Positions 34,911 to 44,500 of a stretch of DNA of 58,611 nt are shown here, one piece after another. Source of the stretch: an uncultured Pseudomonadales bacterium (GTDB lineage Bacteria > Pseudomonadota > Gammaproteobacteria > Pseudomonadales > Pseudohongiellaceae); assembly GCA_938091935.1 (NCBI GenBank), contig CALKNV010000019.1, positions 1 through 58,611 on the forward strand, in the 5' to 3' direction. The translations under genes were made by a program, and so were the position numbers. Below the pieces are notes generated by a model. That model was not told where the DNA came from. It saw nothing but the letters and a program-made list of their open reading frames with translations, and ran no database searches. How positions within the stretch are numbered: the stretch's first letter is position 1; each line of letters opens with the position of its first letter.

Positions 34911-35105
34911 TTGCTCTCCGCTTTGGTTTGATACAGGCTTCACAATCTGATGATGCTTGCTTGAGCCTGCGTGTGCTTGTCGTGGCGGAAATGTAATGGA
35001 AACAACGGGCTAGCACAATAAATTCAGCAAAATACCCCTAAATAGCTTTGAGTTAATCTGCGGATTCCACCATAATCCTCGGTCCTGAAAAAGTCCGGAG
35101 CCACC

Positions 35106-36194
35106 ATGGGTAAGGAGCACAAAAAAGGCACGAGAGAAATTCATAACCTGCACATCACAGGTTACGAATTGTTGCCGCCGCCAGACGATCTGAAAAAAGA
35201 GTTTCATCTTGATGGTGAGGCCCTGAAAACGGTGAGAGAAGGACATCGCTCAGTCAAGGGTATACTCGATCGAGAGGATCCGCGTCTGATTGTGGTGGTT
35301 GGCCCGTGCTCCATTCATAATCCGGAGGAGGCGCTGGAATACGCGCGTCTGTTAAAGCCTCTGGCGGATGAATTGGCAGATGAATTGCTCATCCTGATGC
35401 GTGTCTACTTTGAAAAGCCGAGAACCTCGGTTGGCTGGGAGGGTTTGATTTACGACCCTTACCTTGATGGCAGTATGCGTATTGATCAGGGTATCCGCAT
35501 TGGTCGCAAATTAATGCTGGAGATTGCCGAGCTCGGACTGCCTATCGCTATCGAAGCCCTGGATCTCATCTCGCCGCAATACTTGCAAGACCTGGTGAGT
35601 TGGACCGCTATTGGAGCGCGTACCACCGAGTCACCTACCCATCGCAAACTGGCTAGTGGTATTTCCTCTGCTATTGGCTTTAAAAACAATGTTGATGGCG
35701 ATGTTATGGTTGCGATAAATGGTATCCGTTCAGCCTCTGCTAATCACAGCTTCATCAGTGTAACCGGAGAAGGGCAGGTTGCAGTATTTAGGACTGAGGG
35801 TAATCCACATTGCCATGTAATTCTTCGCGGTGGTAAATCACCCAATTACGAGGCGCAATATGTGCGCGAGTGCGAAGAAGTTTTGCGTAAGGCTGGTCAT
35901 AAAGAAAACATTATGATTGATTGCAGTCATGGGAACTCGCGTAAGGATCCCGCTAAGCAGCTTGATGTACTCAAATCCGTTGCAGAACAGATCCAGCAAA
36001 GCAATGAATCCATAATTGGCGTAATGCTGGAGAGTAATCTGGTGGAAGGCAATCAGCCGATTCCAGACGATCTTGAAGAGATCCGATACGGTGTCTCAAT
36101 CACTGATGCCTGTGTTAGTTGGGAAGCTACTGCAAAAATTTTGCGGGATTTCGCGGCTGAGATTGGACCATCTCTGAAATCTCGTTCAGCTTGA
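35106..36194 (+). CDS. aroG: 3-deoxy-7-phosphoheptulonate synthase (class I)
   Basis: A 362-residue DAHP synthase of the AroF/G/H type. Visible motifs are VVVGPCSIHNPEEAL, RVYFEKPRTSVGWEG, GARTTESPTHR, RGGKSPNY and MIDCSHGNSRKDP. It condenses PEP and erythrose 4-phosphate as the first shikimate step. Which feedback amino acid it senses cannot be assigned from sequence alone, so the symbol is provisional. ATG 35106 follows GGAG. An aromatic aminotransferase lies nearby at 36880. Confidence 0.93.
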   Translation: MGKEHKKGTREIHNLHITGYELLPPPDDLKKEFHLDGEALKTVREGHRSVKGILDREDPRLIVVVGPCSIHNPEEALEYARLLKPLADELADELLILMRVYFEKPRTSVGWEGLIYDPYLDGSMRIDQGIRIGRKLMLEIAELGLPIAIEALDLISPQYLQDLVSWTAIGARTTESPTHRKLASGISSAIGFKNNVDGDVMVAINGIRSASANHSFISVTGEGQVAVFRTEGNPHCHVILRGGKSPNYEAQYVRECEEVLRKAGHKENIMIDCSHGNSRKDPAKQLDVLKSVAEQIQQSNESIIGVMLESNLVEGNQPIPDDLEEIRYGVSITDACVSWEATAKILRDFAAEIGPSLKSRSA

Positions 36195-36291
36195 CCTGGA
36201 TCAAGCGCCATAAGGTTCGTCTCTCTTAGAATTCCTTGTCATTGGCGGGCGGTGTAGCGTTTCTCTGCGCAGCGTCCCCGGGAGTTCTATC

Positions 36292-36741
36292 TTGGCGAGT
36301 TTTGGAAAATTACTGCTAGCAATCGATCTTGGGCCTGAAGCAGAGTCCTTAATCCGACGAGTACTTCAAACTTGCCCTGAAGATCTCGATAGACTTCATG
36401 TCATTCACGCTGTCCGGCAGGGTTCGCACGACATTGATCTCTATCCTCGACAAGCGAGTGGCGCAAGGCCGACGGCGCATGCGCAACACTTGCTAGATCA
36501 TACTGCCGTTAAGGTGCAAGACCTGCTGCGGCGAGCAGGCCTGACTATTCTCAGTGATCGAATTCACCTGGTCTACGGCGAACCTTCCAGCGAAATCAAA
36601 AAGCTCGCCACTGAACTAGATGCGGATGCTGTGATTGTTGGCAGTCTCGCTAAAGACGGTGACTGGCTGCAGCTACCGGGTGCGACAACCAACTGCGTGA
36701 TTCAAGGCATTAGTTCTGATTTGATTGCGGTTAGGGTCTAG
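36292..36741 (+). CDS. Universal stress protein family
   Basis: A 149-residue UspA-like protein starting FGKLLLAIDLGPEAESLIRRVLQ. ATP-type residues near the end, VIVGSLAKDGDWLQLPGATTNCVIQ, partly resemble the G-x2-G-x9-G(S/T) signature. The start is TTG 36292 with a clear GGAG seven bases upstream. A weak hairpin follows. It may protect against stress; no partner is evident. Confidence 0.75.
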   Translation: MASFGKLLLAIDLGPEAESLIRRVLQTCPEDLDRLHVIHAVRQGSHDIDLYPRQASGARPTAHAQHLLDHTAVKVQDLLRRAGLTILSDRIHLVYGEPSSEIKKLATELDADAVIVGSLAKDGDWLQLPGATTNCVIQGISSDLIAVRV

Positions 36742-36746
36742 ACCTT

Positions 36747-36781
36747 AACGCTGGCACTGTGGTTTTGGGTGCTAGCGTTTT
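36747..36781 (+). terminator. Possible terminator after the Usp gene
   Basis: AACGCTGGCAC and GTGCTAGCGTT pair over 11 bp with one wobble around an 11-nt loop, followed by TTT. The long loop and short U-tract make it weak. Confidence 0.45.
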
Positions 36782-36879
36782 ACTAGCTGACAAGTTCGAC
36801 TGAAGAGATGAGTTGAAATGGCCCGCCACTGCGAGCCGACTTTCCGTGTTCCATTTACTTCGCTTCCCCAAGTACAAAT

Positions 36880-38076
36880 TCAACTCTTGAGCACAGCAGC
36901 GACGCTTGCGACCAGATAGTCAAGGTTGCTGTCATTAATGCTGGCGACGTTGATACGACTGGACCCTACCAGGTAGATGCTGTAGTCATTGATCAGTGTC
37001 TGTATTTGAGCCTTGTTGACGCCAAGGAAGGAGAACATGCCTTTCTCGCGCTCAATGAAGCTGAAGTCTTGCTCTAGTCCTCCGGCGCGCAGACTTGCAA
37101 CCAATAGCGAGCGCAGGCTATTGATACGATCCCTCACTTCCTTGAGTTCTGCATCCCAGTCGGCCTGAAGTTCAGGATTCTGCATAACAGTTTGCACGAT
37201 CGCGGCACCGTGATCAGGCGGCATGGAGTAGTTTGCGCGTGCCGCCGCAGCAAGCAATGTGGTTGCTGCACCCGTAGCCGCGTCACTCTCACAAATGAGG
37301 GTGAGGGCGCCTGTTCGTTCCCGATACAAGCCAAAATTCTTTGAGCAGGAACTCACTATAATGAGTTCTGGCAGGGCTTCGGCAAGCAGGCGGACGCCGT
37401 AAACGTCCTGCTCCAGACCATCCCCCAGCCCCTGGTAAGCCAGGTCAATGAACACCGTGAAGCCTTGCGACAATGCAACTTCCTTGATGGCTTGCCACTG
37501 CGTCTGGGTGAGGTCAGCGCCACTGGGGTTGTGACAACAGCCATGCAGTAAAACGAGATCCCCGGTGGGGACCTGCTGCAGGCAGCTCAGCATCTCATCG
37601 AAACGAACGGAGTGGTTGTCGTAGTCGTAATAGGGATACTGTTCAATTTTCAAGCCGGCGGATCCTAACAGTGGGACGTGGTTGGCCCAGGTTGGATCGC
37701 TCAACCAGACTGTTGCATCCGGATTCGCCTTCACGATGAATTCGGCTGCGAGTCTTAAGCCACCGCAACCGCCGGGGGTTTGTACGGTGACCCTGCGTCC
37801 ACCGAGAGACTGTTTTAGCGATTCGCCCAGCACCATGGTGGCTATAATGTCGTTGTAGCCGGCAGCGCCGGTAGGGCCTACGTAAGCCTTCGTCTCCTGA
37901 GAATTAATCAGGAATTCTTCCGCGCGCTTTACCGCGCGCATGACCGGGGTATTGCCATTGGCGTCTTTGTAAACGCCCACGCCCAGATCAACTTTTTTGG
38001 GGTTTTCGTCTGCGCGATAGGCGGCTGATAAACCTAGAATAGGGTCTGGGGGAAGAGGCTGAAGTGACTGGAACAT
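36880..38076 (-). CDS. tyrB: Aromatic amino-acid/aspartate aminotransferase
   Basis: A 398-residue class I aminotransferase beginning MFQSLQPLPPDPILGLSAAYRADENPKK. The PLP lysine lies in SSCSKNFGLYRERTGAL, Asp in FIDLAYQGLGDG, and the substrate Arg in SSRINVASI. This subgroup (TyrB/PhhC/AspC) transfers amino groups to phenylpyruvate, hydroxyphenylpyruvate or oxaloacetate. The distinction between tyrB and aspC is not certain. It fits the nearby DAHP synthase in aromatic amino-acid metabolism. Confidence 0.9.
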   Translation of the reverse strand: MFQSLQPLPPDPILGLSAAYRADENPKKVDLGVGVYKDANGNTPVMRAVKRAEEFLINSQETKAYVGPTGAAGYNDIIATMVLGESLKQSLGGRRVTVQTPGGCGGLRLAAEFIVKANPDATVWLSDPTWANHVPLLGSAGLKIEQYPYYDYDNHSVRFDEMLSCLQQVPTGDLVLLHGCCHNPSGADLTQTQWQAIKEVALSQGFTVFIDLAYQGLGDGLEQDVYGVRLLAEALPELIIVSSCSKNFGLYRERTGALTLICESDAATGAATTLLAAAARANYSMPPDHGAAIVQTVMQNPELQADWDAELKEVRDRINSLRSLLVASLRAGGLEQDFSFIEREKGMFSFLGVNKAQIQTLINDYSIYLVGSSRINVASINDSNLDYLVASVAAVLKS

Positions 38077-38095
38077 GAGGCTGTCTCTATCTGTG

Positions 38096-38977
38096 TTAAC
38101 TGGCGGATCTGCGTTGATTAGCTTTAAGGGTGTTCTGTAACAATGAAGCGCGGGTCATGGGTCCGACGCCACCGGTCACATAGGTGATGAAGGAACACTT
38201 GTCCTTGACGTTTTCGAAGTCTACATCACCGACATTGCGGAAGCCGGATTTGCGAGAGCTATCTGGCACCCTGGTTTGACCCACGTCAATGACCACTGCG
38301 CCTTGTTTGACCATGTCCGCGGTAACGAACTCGGTTTTCCCGATTGCCACAATAAGAATATCAGCGCTCAGACAAACTTCCTTGAGGTTTTTTGTGCGGC
38401 TGTGGGCAATGGTCACTGTCGCGTTGCCGGGGTTAGTGTTGCGCGACATCAAAACGGCCATGGGGGTGCCGACGATATTGCTGCGGCCCAGGACGACACA
38501 GTGTTTGCCTTCGGTCTCTACCTTATAGCGACGCAGCAACTCCATGATGCCATTGGGCGTCGCGGAGATGAATGTAGGTAATCCGAGGCTGAGATTGCCG
38601 ACGTTTTCTGGGCAAAAGCCATCGACATCTTTGTTGGGGTCGATGGCAAGGATTACCTTGTTCTCATCGATCTGGGGCGGCAAGGGCAACTGGACGATAA
38701 AGCCATCAATGCCATCATCGGCGTTGAGTTCTGCGATTTTGGCCAGCAGTTGCTCTTCTGTGGTGTTGGCGTCGAGCCTGATGGTGGTGGAGCCAAATCC
38801 CACTTCTTCGCAGTCACGGACTTTCATGCCGACATAGTTCTGGCTGGCACCGTCGTCTCCGACGAGCACTGCGGCAAGGTGGGGTGCTCTTTTGCCCTGT
38901 GTGATTAGGGCTTCAACCTCTGTGGCTATTTCCTTTCGGATTTGTTGAGAACAGGCAGTTCCATCGAGTAGTTGCAT
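38096..38977 (-). CDS. folD: Methylenetetrahydrofolate dehydrogenase/cyclohydrolase
   Basis: A 293-residue bifunctional enzyme. The signature motifs are [13 protein letters not shown] with the catalytic Lys, [31 protein letters not shown] (NADP site) and [16 protein letters not shown]. It interconverts methylene-, methenyl- and formyl-tetrahydrofolate. It starts at ATG 38977 and ends 19 bases before the aminotransferase gene, possibly co-transcribed. Confidence 0.97.
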   Translation of the reverse strand: MQLLDGTACSQQIRKEIATEVEALITQGKRAPHLAAVLVGDDGASQNYVGMKVRDCEEVGFGSTTIRLDANTTEEQLLAKIAELNADDGIDGFIVQLPLPPQIDENKVILAIDPNKDVDGFCPENVGNLSLGLPTFISATPNGIMELLRRYKVETEGKHCVVLGRSNIVGTPMAVLMSRNTNPGNATVTIAHSRTKNLKEVCLSADILIVAIGKTEFVTADMVKQGAVVIDVGQTRVPDSSRKSGFRNVGDVDFENVKDKCSFITYVTGGVGPMTRASLLQNTLKANQRRSAS

Positions 38978-39108
38978 CGCGTTTGATCCGGTAACTAGCA
39001 GTGCTATTGATTGCTGGCGAGTTCTCCTGGCAGAGAATCTGCCAGCGAGAGACGGTATTCAGAAGGGCTTGTATCATAAACGAGCGCTGCGGCTAGCTCA
39101 AGCTGAGC

Positions 39109-39528
39109 CTACCAGCTGCCGGTGTTCTCCATCGAGGCCCAAGGCTCTTTTACCGGCAATGGCTCTCCCTTTTGCAGCAGTTCTATGGATATGTTGTCAG
39201 GGGAGCGGACAAACGCCATGCGGCCATCCCGGGGCGGGCGGTTTATAGTGACGCCGCAATCCTGCAGGTGTTGGCAAAGGGCATAGATGTCGTCAACGGC
39301 ATAGGCCAGGTGACCAAAATTTCGGCCTTCGCCATACTCTTCAGGATCCCAATTGTAGGTGAGTTCAACTTGGGCTTCTGCGTCGCCAGGTGCCGCGAGA
39401 AAAACCAGGCTAAAGCGCCCCTGCTCATTATCGTAGCGGCGGAGTTCTTCCAGGCCGAGTTGTTTGCAATAAAATTCCAGCGAGCTGTCCAGGTCAGTTA
39501 CCCGAACCATAGTGTGTAAATATTTCAT
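39109..39528 (-). CDS. gloA: Glyoxalase I (lactoylglutathione lyase)
   Basis: A 139-residue enzyme with the four metal ligands at E. coli-like positions: H5 in KYLHTMVR, Glu in QVELTYN, His in FGHLAYAV and Glu in SIELLQ. It converts the methylglyoxal-glutathione hemithioacetal to lactoylglutathione. ATG 39528 is chosen because the family starts MKYLHTMVRV; AGGA lies nine bases upstream. It follows the formaldehyde dehydrogenase gene by 30 bases, making a glutathione-dependent aldehyde detoxification operon. Confidence 0.95.
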   Translation of the reverse strand: MKYLHTMVRVTDLDSSLEFYCKQLGLEELRRYDNEQGRFSLVFLAAPGDAEAQVELTYNWDPEEYGEGRNFGHLAYAVDDIYALCQHLQDCGVTINRPPRDGRMAFVRSPDNISIELLQKGEPLPVKEPWASMENTGSW

Positions 39529-39558
39529 GAATTCAATTCCTGATAGTTCCCACTGCAA

Positions 39559-40665
39559 TCAATAAACGACGACAGAGCGGATGCTCGCACCTGCGTGCAT
39601 CAAGTCAAAGGCGCTGTTGATCTCCTCCAGCGCCAGCGTATGGGTAATAAGGGGGTCAATTTCTATCTTGCCGTCCATGTACCAGTCAACGATGCGAGGG
39701 ACGTCGGTGCGGCCGCGGGCTCCTCCAAAGGCCGTGCCTCGCCATGATCTGCCAGTCACCAGTTGAAACGGTCGGGTCGAAATTTCCTGGCCGGCCCCGG
39801 CAACGCCGATGATAAAAGATTCGCCCCAGCCCTTATGGCAGCACTCTAGCGCCTGCCGCATAGTGTCAACATTGCCAATGCACTCAAAGGAGTAATCTAC
39901 ACCGCCGCCGGTAAGATCGATGACGGCCTGGGTGACATCATCTACATCCTTGGGATTGATAAAGTCAGTCATGCCGAACTGGGTGCCAAGTTTGGCACGG
40001 GCAGGGTTGATATCGACGCCAATAATGCGGTCTGCACCCACCATGCGCGCACCCTGAATTACATTTAGCCCAATCCCGCCTAGGCCAAATACGGCAACGG
40101 TACTGCCGGGCTCGACTTTGGCATCAAACGCCACTGCACCGACGCCAGTGGTCACGCCGCAGCCGATGTAGCAGACCTTATCGAAAGGTGCATCCTCCCG
40201 GATTTTTGCCAGTGCAATTTCTGGCATCACCGTGAAATTGGAAAAGGTAGAGCAACCCATGTAGTGCAAAATTGGCTCACCATCCAGCGAGAAGCGGCTG
40301 CTGCCATCAGGCATCAGCCCCTGGCCCTGAGTGCTGCGAATGGACTGACAGAGATTGGTTTTAGGGTGGAGGCAGAAATCACATTCCCGGCATTCCGGTG
40401 TGTAAAGGGGAATAACGGCGTCTCCGGGCTTGACCGACTTAACGCCACTACCGACTTCAACGACGATTCCGGCGCCCTCGTGTCCTAGGATCGCTGGGAA
40501 TGCACCCTCAGGATCATCTCCTGAGAGCGTAAAGGCATCGGTATGGCAAATTCCGGTGGCCTTTATTTCGACCAGGACTTCCCCAGCTCTTGGCCCCTCC
40601 AGGTCGACTTCGATGACCTCAAGGGGTTTACCTGCGGAAAACGCTACAGCGGCACGAGTTTTCAT
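39559..40665 (-). CDS. frmA: S-(hydroxymethyl)glutathione dehydrogenase (class III ADH)
   Basis: A 368-residue zinc alcohol dehydrogenase. Catalytic zinc residues are in TGICHTD and [12 protein letters not shown]; the structural zinc Cys cluster is [15 protein letters not shown]. The NAD motif is [15 protein letters not shown]. It oxidises S-hydroxymethylglutathione, so it detoxifies formaldehyde, and can reduce S-nitrosoglutathione. It is first in the operon with gloA. No frmR-type regulator is next to it. Confidence 0.95.
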   Translation of the reverse strand: MKTRAAVAFSAGKPLEVIEVDLEGPRAGEVLVEIKATGICHTDAFTLSGDDPEGAFPAILGHEGAGIVVEVGSGVKSVKPGDAVIPLYTPECRECDFCLHPKTNLCQSIRSTQGQGLMPDGSSRFSLDGEPILHYMGCSTFSNFTVMPEIALAKIREDAPFDKVCYIGCGVTTGVGAVAFDAKVEPGSTVAVFGLGGIGLNVIQGARMVGADRIIGVDINPARAKLGTQFGMTDFINPKDVDDVTQAVIDLTGGGVDYSFECIGNVDTMRQALECCHKGWGESFIIGVAGAGQEISTRPFQLVTGRSWRGTAFGGARGRTDVPRIVDWYMDGKIEIDPLITHTLALEEINSAFDLMHAGASIRSVVVY

Positions 40666-40949
40666 GATGTCGTCCTTCTTGTTCTAGGATGGTTTAACTG
40701 CATGCCCGCACCGTCAATCGGCAGCCAATAAAGCAATAAATATCTGCTGGGCTTGCTGCTAGTGATACTACAGGAGATGCTACAAGAGATGCTTTGGCAA
40801 TTGCAAAACAGCGTAGGTCCGAGCACCAGAGAAGCCGCGCGCAGAGGTAATGGGATGCTCTACTGGAGATAGCAAGCTTCTGCGGGTATCATCCGCCGCT
40901 TCTCATGGTGCCATGATCAAGCCTGAATCCGCTGGCAGAAGGAACTTAC

Positions 40950-41657
40950 GTGGAAATTTTATTCGCAGTCACTGTGATCTTTGTGGGCTCTTTTGTGCAG
41001 AGTTCCATTGGCTTCGGTCTTGCCATCATTGCTGCGCCACTCCTCTATTTTATTGATCCACTCTATGTGCCGGCGCCCATTACCGTGTGCGCGCTTACCC
41101 TGTCCGTGGCTAATTCCGCCAAATTCTGGAAATCGATTTCTTTTGCAGGATTGAAGTACGCGATTCTTGGAAGGATACCAGGCACCGTTGCCGGCGGTAT
41201 GCTGCTGCTCTGGATCGATCAGCGCGCGCTCGCGCTATGGTTGGGGATTTCGGTGATTGCGGCGGTGGCCTTGAGTCTGTCGAACGTGATGCTTAAACCC
41301 ACGTCTCCAGCGATGTTCTCTGCCGGCTTTCTCTCGGGATTTATGGGTACCAGTTCTTCAATTGGAGGGCCACCCATGGCGTTGGTACTGCAACACGAAG
41401 CCAACGATTTTATCAGGGCGAATCTGGCTGCATTTTTTGTGGTGAGCTGCATTCTGTCCCTGGCGATGTTGGCAGCAGTGGGCCGTTTTGGTTTGCCGCA
41501 TCTTCTCATCTCCCTGCCGCTGATGCCGGCGACCCTCGCTGGGTATTGGGTAGCTATGAAGACGCTGCATCTGATCTCTCATCAACGACTGCGCAAAGCT
41601 TCCTTGATCCTGTGTGGGGTGGCTGGCTCCACGGCGATACTATCCTATTGGTTGTAG
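40950..41657 (+). CDS. TauE/SafE (TSUP) family permease
   Basis: A 235-residue membrane protein with about eight hydrophobic helices. The opening SFVQSSIGFGLAIIAAPLLY and the repeat FLSGFMGTSSSIGGPPMAL are the two family motifs. Members export sulfite, sulfoacetate or other small anions. GTG 40950 has AAGGA six bases upstream. The preceding 284 bases (40666-40949) show no gene that I can support. Confidence 0.88.
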   Translation: MEILFAVTVIFVGSFVQSSIGFGLAIIAAPLLYFIDPLYVPAPITVCALTLSVANSAKFWKSISFAGLKYAILGRIPGTVAGGMLLLWIDQRALALWLGISVIAAVALSLSNVMLKPTSPAMFSAGFLSGFMGTSSSIGGPPMALVLQHEANDFIRANLAAFFVVSCILSLAMLAAVGRFGLPHLLISLPLMPATLAGYWVAMKTLHLISHQRLRKASLILCGVAGSTAILSYWL

Positions 41658-41885
41658 AGTTTAACAAACCAAACGTTCATAAATAGTGATGGCTGGCTCA
41701 TTAGCCCTTTAAGAGATTAAGCGGACTCATCGGCATCACAGTGCCGCTCATGGGCAGAGACAAAGTCAGATCAGTTTGATATAAAACCCTGCAGCTTCAG
41801 CTACCGCGAGACGGAAATTGTAAGTTGCTGTCCCGGCGAAGGCGCCTTGAACGCATCACCAGTTTTTTTAAAGAGCTAACGAAAC

Positions 41886-42620
41886 GTGGCAGATTGGCCT
41901 CAAGAAACAACGATGGAAGCTTTTAAGCGGGCCTGGACACTGGAGGGTGAACCTTTCTGGTCTGCCGTCTTTTTCATGCACCAAGACAAAATGCAGGTCA
42001 AGAATCCCAAAGTTGCAATAGTGAATCTCGAAAAAATCATTACTGCGACCTTTAAGCTAGCCAATTCCAAAGGGTTTCAGGCAATGAGTTTGCGAGACCT
42101 TAGTCGAGAAACTGGAATCAGTATGGGTGGACTATACGCATATATTGGCAGCAAAAACGACCTGGCCTCCGTGATAGAAGGCGTTCTGCGTGCTTACATC
42201 GATAGAGTGATTGGTGAACTGGTTGACAAGGACCTTGATCCGGTCGACCGCTTGCAGGCAATAATCTGCGGTGAAATCTTTATGATGCAGATTATGAATC
42301 CTTGGTACTACTTTTGTTACATGGAATTGAAAGGTTTAGACAAGGAGCAACAGCAGCAGGCTATGGACCTTGAGCTGCGCTTCGATAGTCTGCTTGTGGA
42401 TGCGATTCAGTCTGGTATCAGCAAGGGGCAATTCGTTTGTGAAAAGCCGACATTGCTGGCGGCATCTATTACTGCCCAGCTACAGCAGTGGCACCTTAAA
42501 CACTGGAAATTCAAACTCCATGAGGTGAGCATGGAGGAGTATGCCCAGCATATTCTGGAAAGTATGTTGCGATGCTTGCAATACGAAGGCGCTGCTCGCC
42601 CTGTAAGTCGCGGAGCATAG
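41886..42620 (+). CDS. TetR/AcrR-family regulator
   Basis: A 244-residue regulator. The helix-turn-helix lies at about residues 48-95 (IITATFKLANSKGFQAMSLRDLSRETGISMGGLYAYIGSKNDL), preceded by an unusually long 45-residue N-terminal segment. GTG 41886 may be upstream of the true start; ATG 41913 (MEAFKRAW) is an alternative. The C-terminal ligand domain is unclassified. It stands alone between the permease and the acyltransferase operon, so its target is unclear. Confidence 0.85.
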   Translation: MADWPQETTMEAFKRAWTLEGEPFWSAVFFMHQDKMQVKNPKVAIVNLEKIITATFKLANSKGFQAMSLRDLSRETGISMGGLYAYIGSKNDLASVIEGVLRAYIDRVIGELVDKDLDPVDRLQAIICGEIFMMQIMNPWYYFCYMELKGLDKEQQQQAMDLELRFDSLLVDAIQSGISKGQFVCEKPTLLAASITAQLQQWHLKHWKFKLHEVSMEEYAQHILESMLRCLQYEGAARPVSRGA

Positions 42621-42642
42621 GCCAGCCGGGAGCTGGTCTGAA

Positions 42643-43218
42643 TCAGCTGTTTTCTGCCCGGAGTCCTTGCTTGGTTGCGTAGAAGGCCTGGATTTCTGCC
42701 ATGTCTTTTTCCAAATCTCCGGTGGGCGTATAGAAATCAGCGAAGCCCGCCTCTTTCTTGCTGGCATCAATGTAACCTAACAGGATTGGAACTTCGGCGT
42801 TGTTGGCTATGTGATAAAATCCTGTCTTCCATCGCGTAACTTTGCTGCGGGTTCCTTCCGGCGGGATCAATACGATCAACTGGTCATTCTTAGCGTACTG
42901 GCGCACGGTTTCGTTCACAACATTATGGGATGCGGATCGATTGATAGGGATGCCCCCGAGCCATTTCATCAGCCAACCAAATGGCAAGGGAAACAAAGTA
43001 TGCTTGCCCATCCAGAATACCCGCAGCTGGAGTTTGAGGACCACCAATAGCATTAAGGGGAAATCCCAATTGCTGGTATGTGGTGCGCCAATCAATACAC
43101 AGCGTTGATGCGCTAGAGGCTCACCGCGCGTCGACCAACCAGTCAGCGTAAGGATTAGCCGCGCCAGTCCGCGCAGGAGCGGGGTCAGCAAGGGCGTTGA
43201 AAACACCGTGGTACGCAT
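42643..43218 (-). CDS. PlsC-like lysophospholipid acyltransferase
   Basis: A 191-residue protein with motif I as HTSNWD (H-x4-D form) in IGAPHTSNWDFPLM and motif III as PPEGTRSK. It should transfer an acyl group to a lysophospholipid or related acceptor at the inner membrane. It is shorter than PlsC. It is the last gene of a tight three-gene operon: three bases separate it from the zinc-ribbon gene. Confidence 0.85.
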   Translation of the reverse strand: MRTTVFSTPLLTPLLRGLARLILTLTGWSTRGEPLAHQRCVLIGAPHTSNWDFPLMLLVVLKLQLRVFWMGKHTLFPLPFGWLMKWLGGIPINRSASHNVVNETVRQYAKNDQLIVLIPPEGTRSKVTRWKTGFYHIANNAEVPILLGYIDASKKEAGFADFYTPTGDLEKDMAEIQAFYATKQGLRAENS

Positions 43219-43221
43219 AGG

Positions 43222-43626
43222 CTATTCGTTATCTCCAAACAGGCGTTTTAATTCGGCCAGAGCGCGATCGGCATCTGATTGGGGAGATTGCTCAGCTGTC
43301 TCATCCGTTTCAGGAAGTTCCTCTCCGAACAACTCGGCAAGTTTGCTACGTGCCTTGTGGGCGGCAGTATCTTCCTGCTTTTGGTAGGCCCTGGTGTTGG
43401 CCCTGAAGTAATCACAGAAGTTTGCCTTGTCTTTATCCAGGATGAAATCAGCGCGGTCTTCCTCGCAGGCATCCGACAGGTTGGGGGCGTAGTGTCGACA
43501 TGCCAGGCAGGCATGGAGGTCAGCTTTGCATACACTACACTCCTCGTACCGAGAAAACGGCAGCAGCAGGTGCTTGAGCTCTGCGCCGCACTTCCAGCAC
43601 TGCATGTCGATGCTGCGACTGCCCAA
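43222..43626 (-). CDS. Cysteine-rich zinc-ribbon protein
   Basis: A 134-residue protein with CWKCG, CSVC and CLACRHY, an arrangement expected to bind one or two zinc ions, followed by an acidic, likely disordered C-terminus. The start is TTG 43626: GGAG at the end of the upstream nitroreductase gene is seven bases before it and the TTG starts one base after that stop codon, so translation is coupled. ATG 43605 is the alternative. Function unknown. Confidence 0.75.
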   Translation of the reverse strand: MGSRSIDMQCWKCGAELKHLLLPFSRYEECSVCKADLHACLACRHYAPNLSDACEEDRADFILDKDKANFCDYFRANTRAYQKQEDTAAHKARSKLAELFGEELPETDETAEQSPQSDADRALAELKRLFGDNE

Positions 43627-43627
43627 A

Positions 43628-44182
43628 CTACCACTCCTTCACGAATGCCGAATAATCGGTGTTGGGCGGTGGTTTGGCGGTTCCAGACAGGGTCCCGAGA
43701 TAGAGGAAGCCGATAATCTTTTCGCTGCCCTGCAAGCCCAGGCCGCGTTTCACGATATCCTGAAATGCTGGTGATCCTGATCGCCACATCGCGCCTACGC
43801 CTAAGGCATAGGCTGCGTTAATCATATTCTGGGTCGCGGCGGCTGCCGATAAGTCCTGCTCAAACTCGGGAACCTTGGGGTGGGGCTGAGGGCTTGAGAT
43901 TGTCACAATAATGAGGGGCGCCCGAAGTGGCTTCTCTCGCAGTTTTTCCCGTTGGGCTTGGCTGAGTTCACCATTTTCATGGGTCGCGGCCTCCACAAAC
44001 AGATTCCCGAGTCGATTGCGCGCCTCGCCGCGTATGAGCAGGAAGCGCCAGGGTCGCAGCAGGCCATGGTCAGCAGCCCGGAGTGCTGCCCTGAGCATGC
44101 TGTCCAGCTGCTCGTCACTGGGGGCAGGATCGCAGAGCCTGGGGGAAGAAGTGCGGGAATGCAGGGCCTCGAGCGCTTTCAA
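43628..44182 (-). CDS. Nitroreductase-family protein (YdjA-like)
   Basis: A 184-residue flavin enzyme, the same length as E. coli YdjA. It begins MKALEALHSRTSSPRLCDPAPS and contains AADHGLLRPWRFL, RAPLIIVTIS, ALGVGAMWRSG and KIIGFLYLGT. It reduces nitro groups or quinones using FMN. The start is TTG 44182 with AAGGA nine bases upstream; the open frame to 44371 carries no family sequence. First gene of the three-gene operon ending at 42643. Confidence 0.88.
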   Translation of the reverse strand: MKALEALHSRTSSPRLCDPAPSDEQLDSMLRAALRAADHGLLRPWRFLLIRGEARNRLGNLFVEAATHENGELSQAQREKLREKPLRAPLIIVTISSPQPHPKVPEFEQDLSAAAATQNMINAAYALGVGAMWRSGSPAFQDIVKRGLGLQGSEKIIGFLYLGTLSGTAKPPPNTDYSAFVKEW

Positions 44183-44500
44183 TGCTATCTGTCCTTTCAG
44201 GTTCTGTGATGTTTGGCCAAATCTGGCGCTTTGGCTTAATTTAAGAAACCAGCACAAAGCTGCAGAAGCATATATTAAAGCGCCGCAGAGAGGAAACAGA
44301 TGCCGTGGCATAGGCATTAACCATAAGAAAAATAAGGTAAATTTCGGCTCAGGCTGACATGCGTCTGGCATTCTAAAAGTGGTATACTTTTGGCTGGTCG
44401 AGTCGATATCAATGAACTGACGGATTGGAGGCGCAGGCCCTGGCAGTGCTTAGCTCTGATTCCATGAAACCGCTTCATTACACTTCCCTGGATTTTGCAC

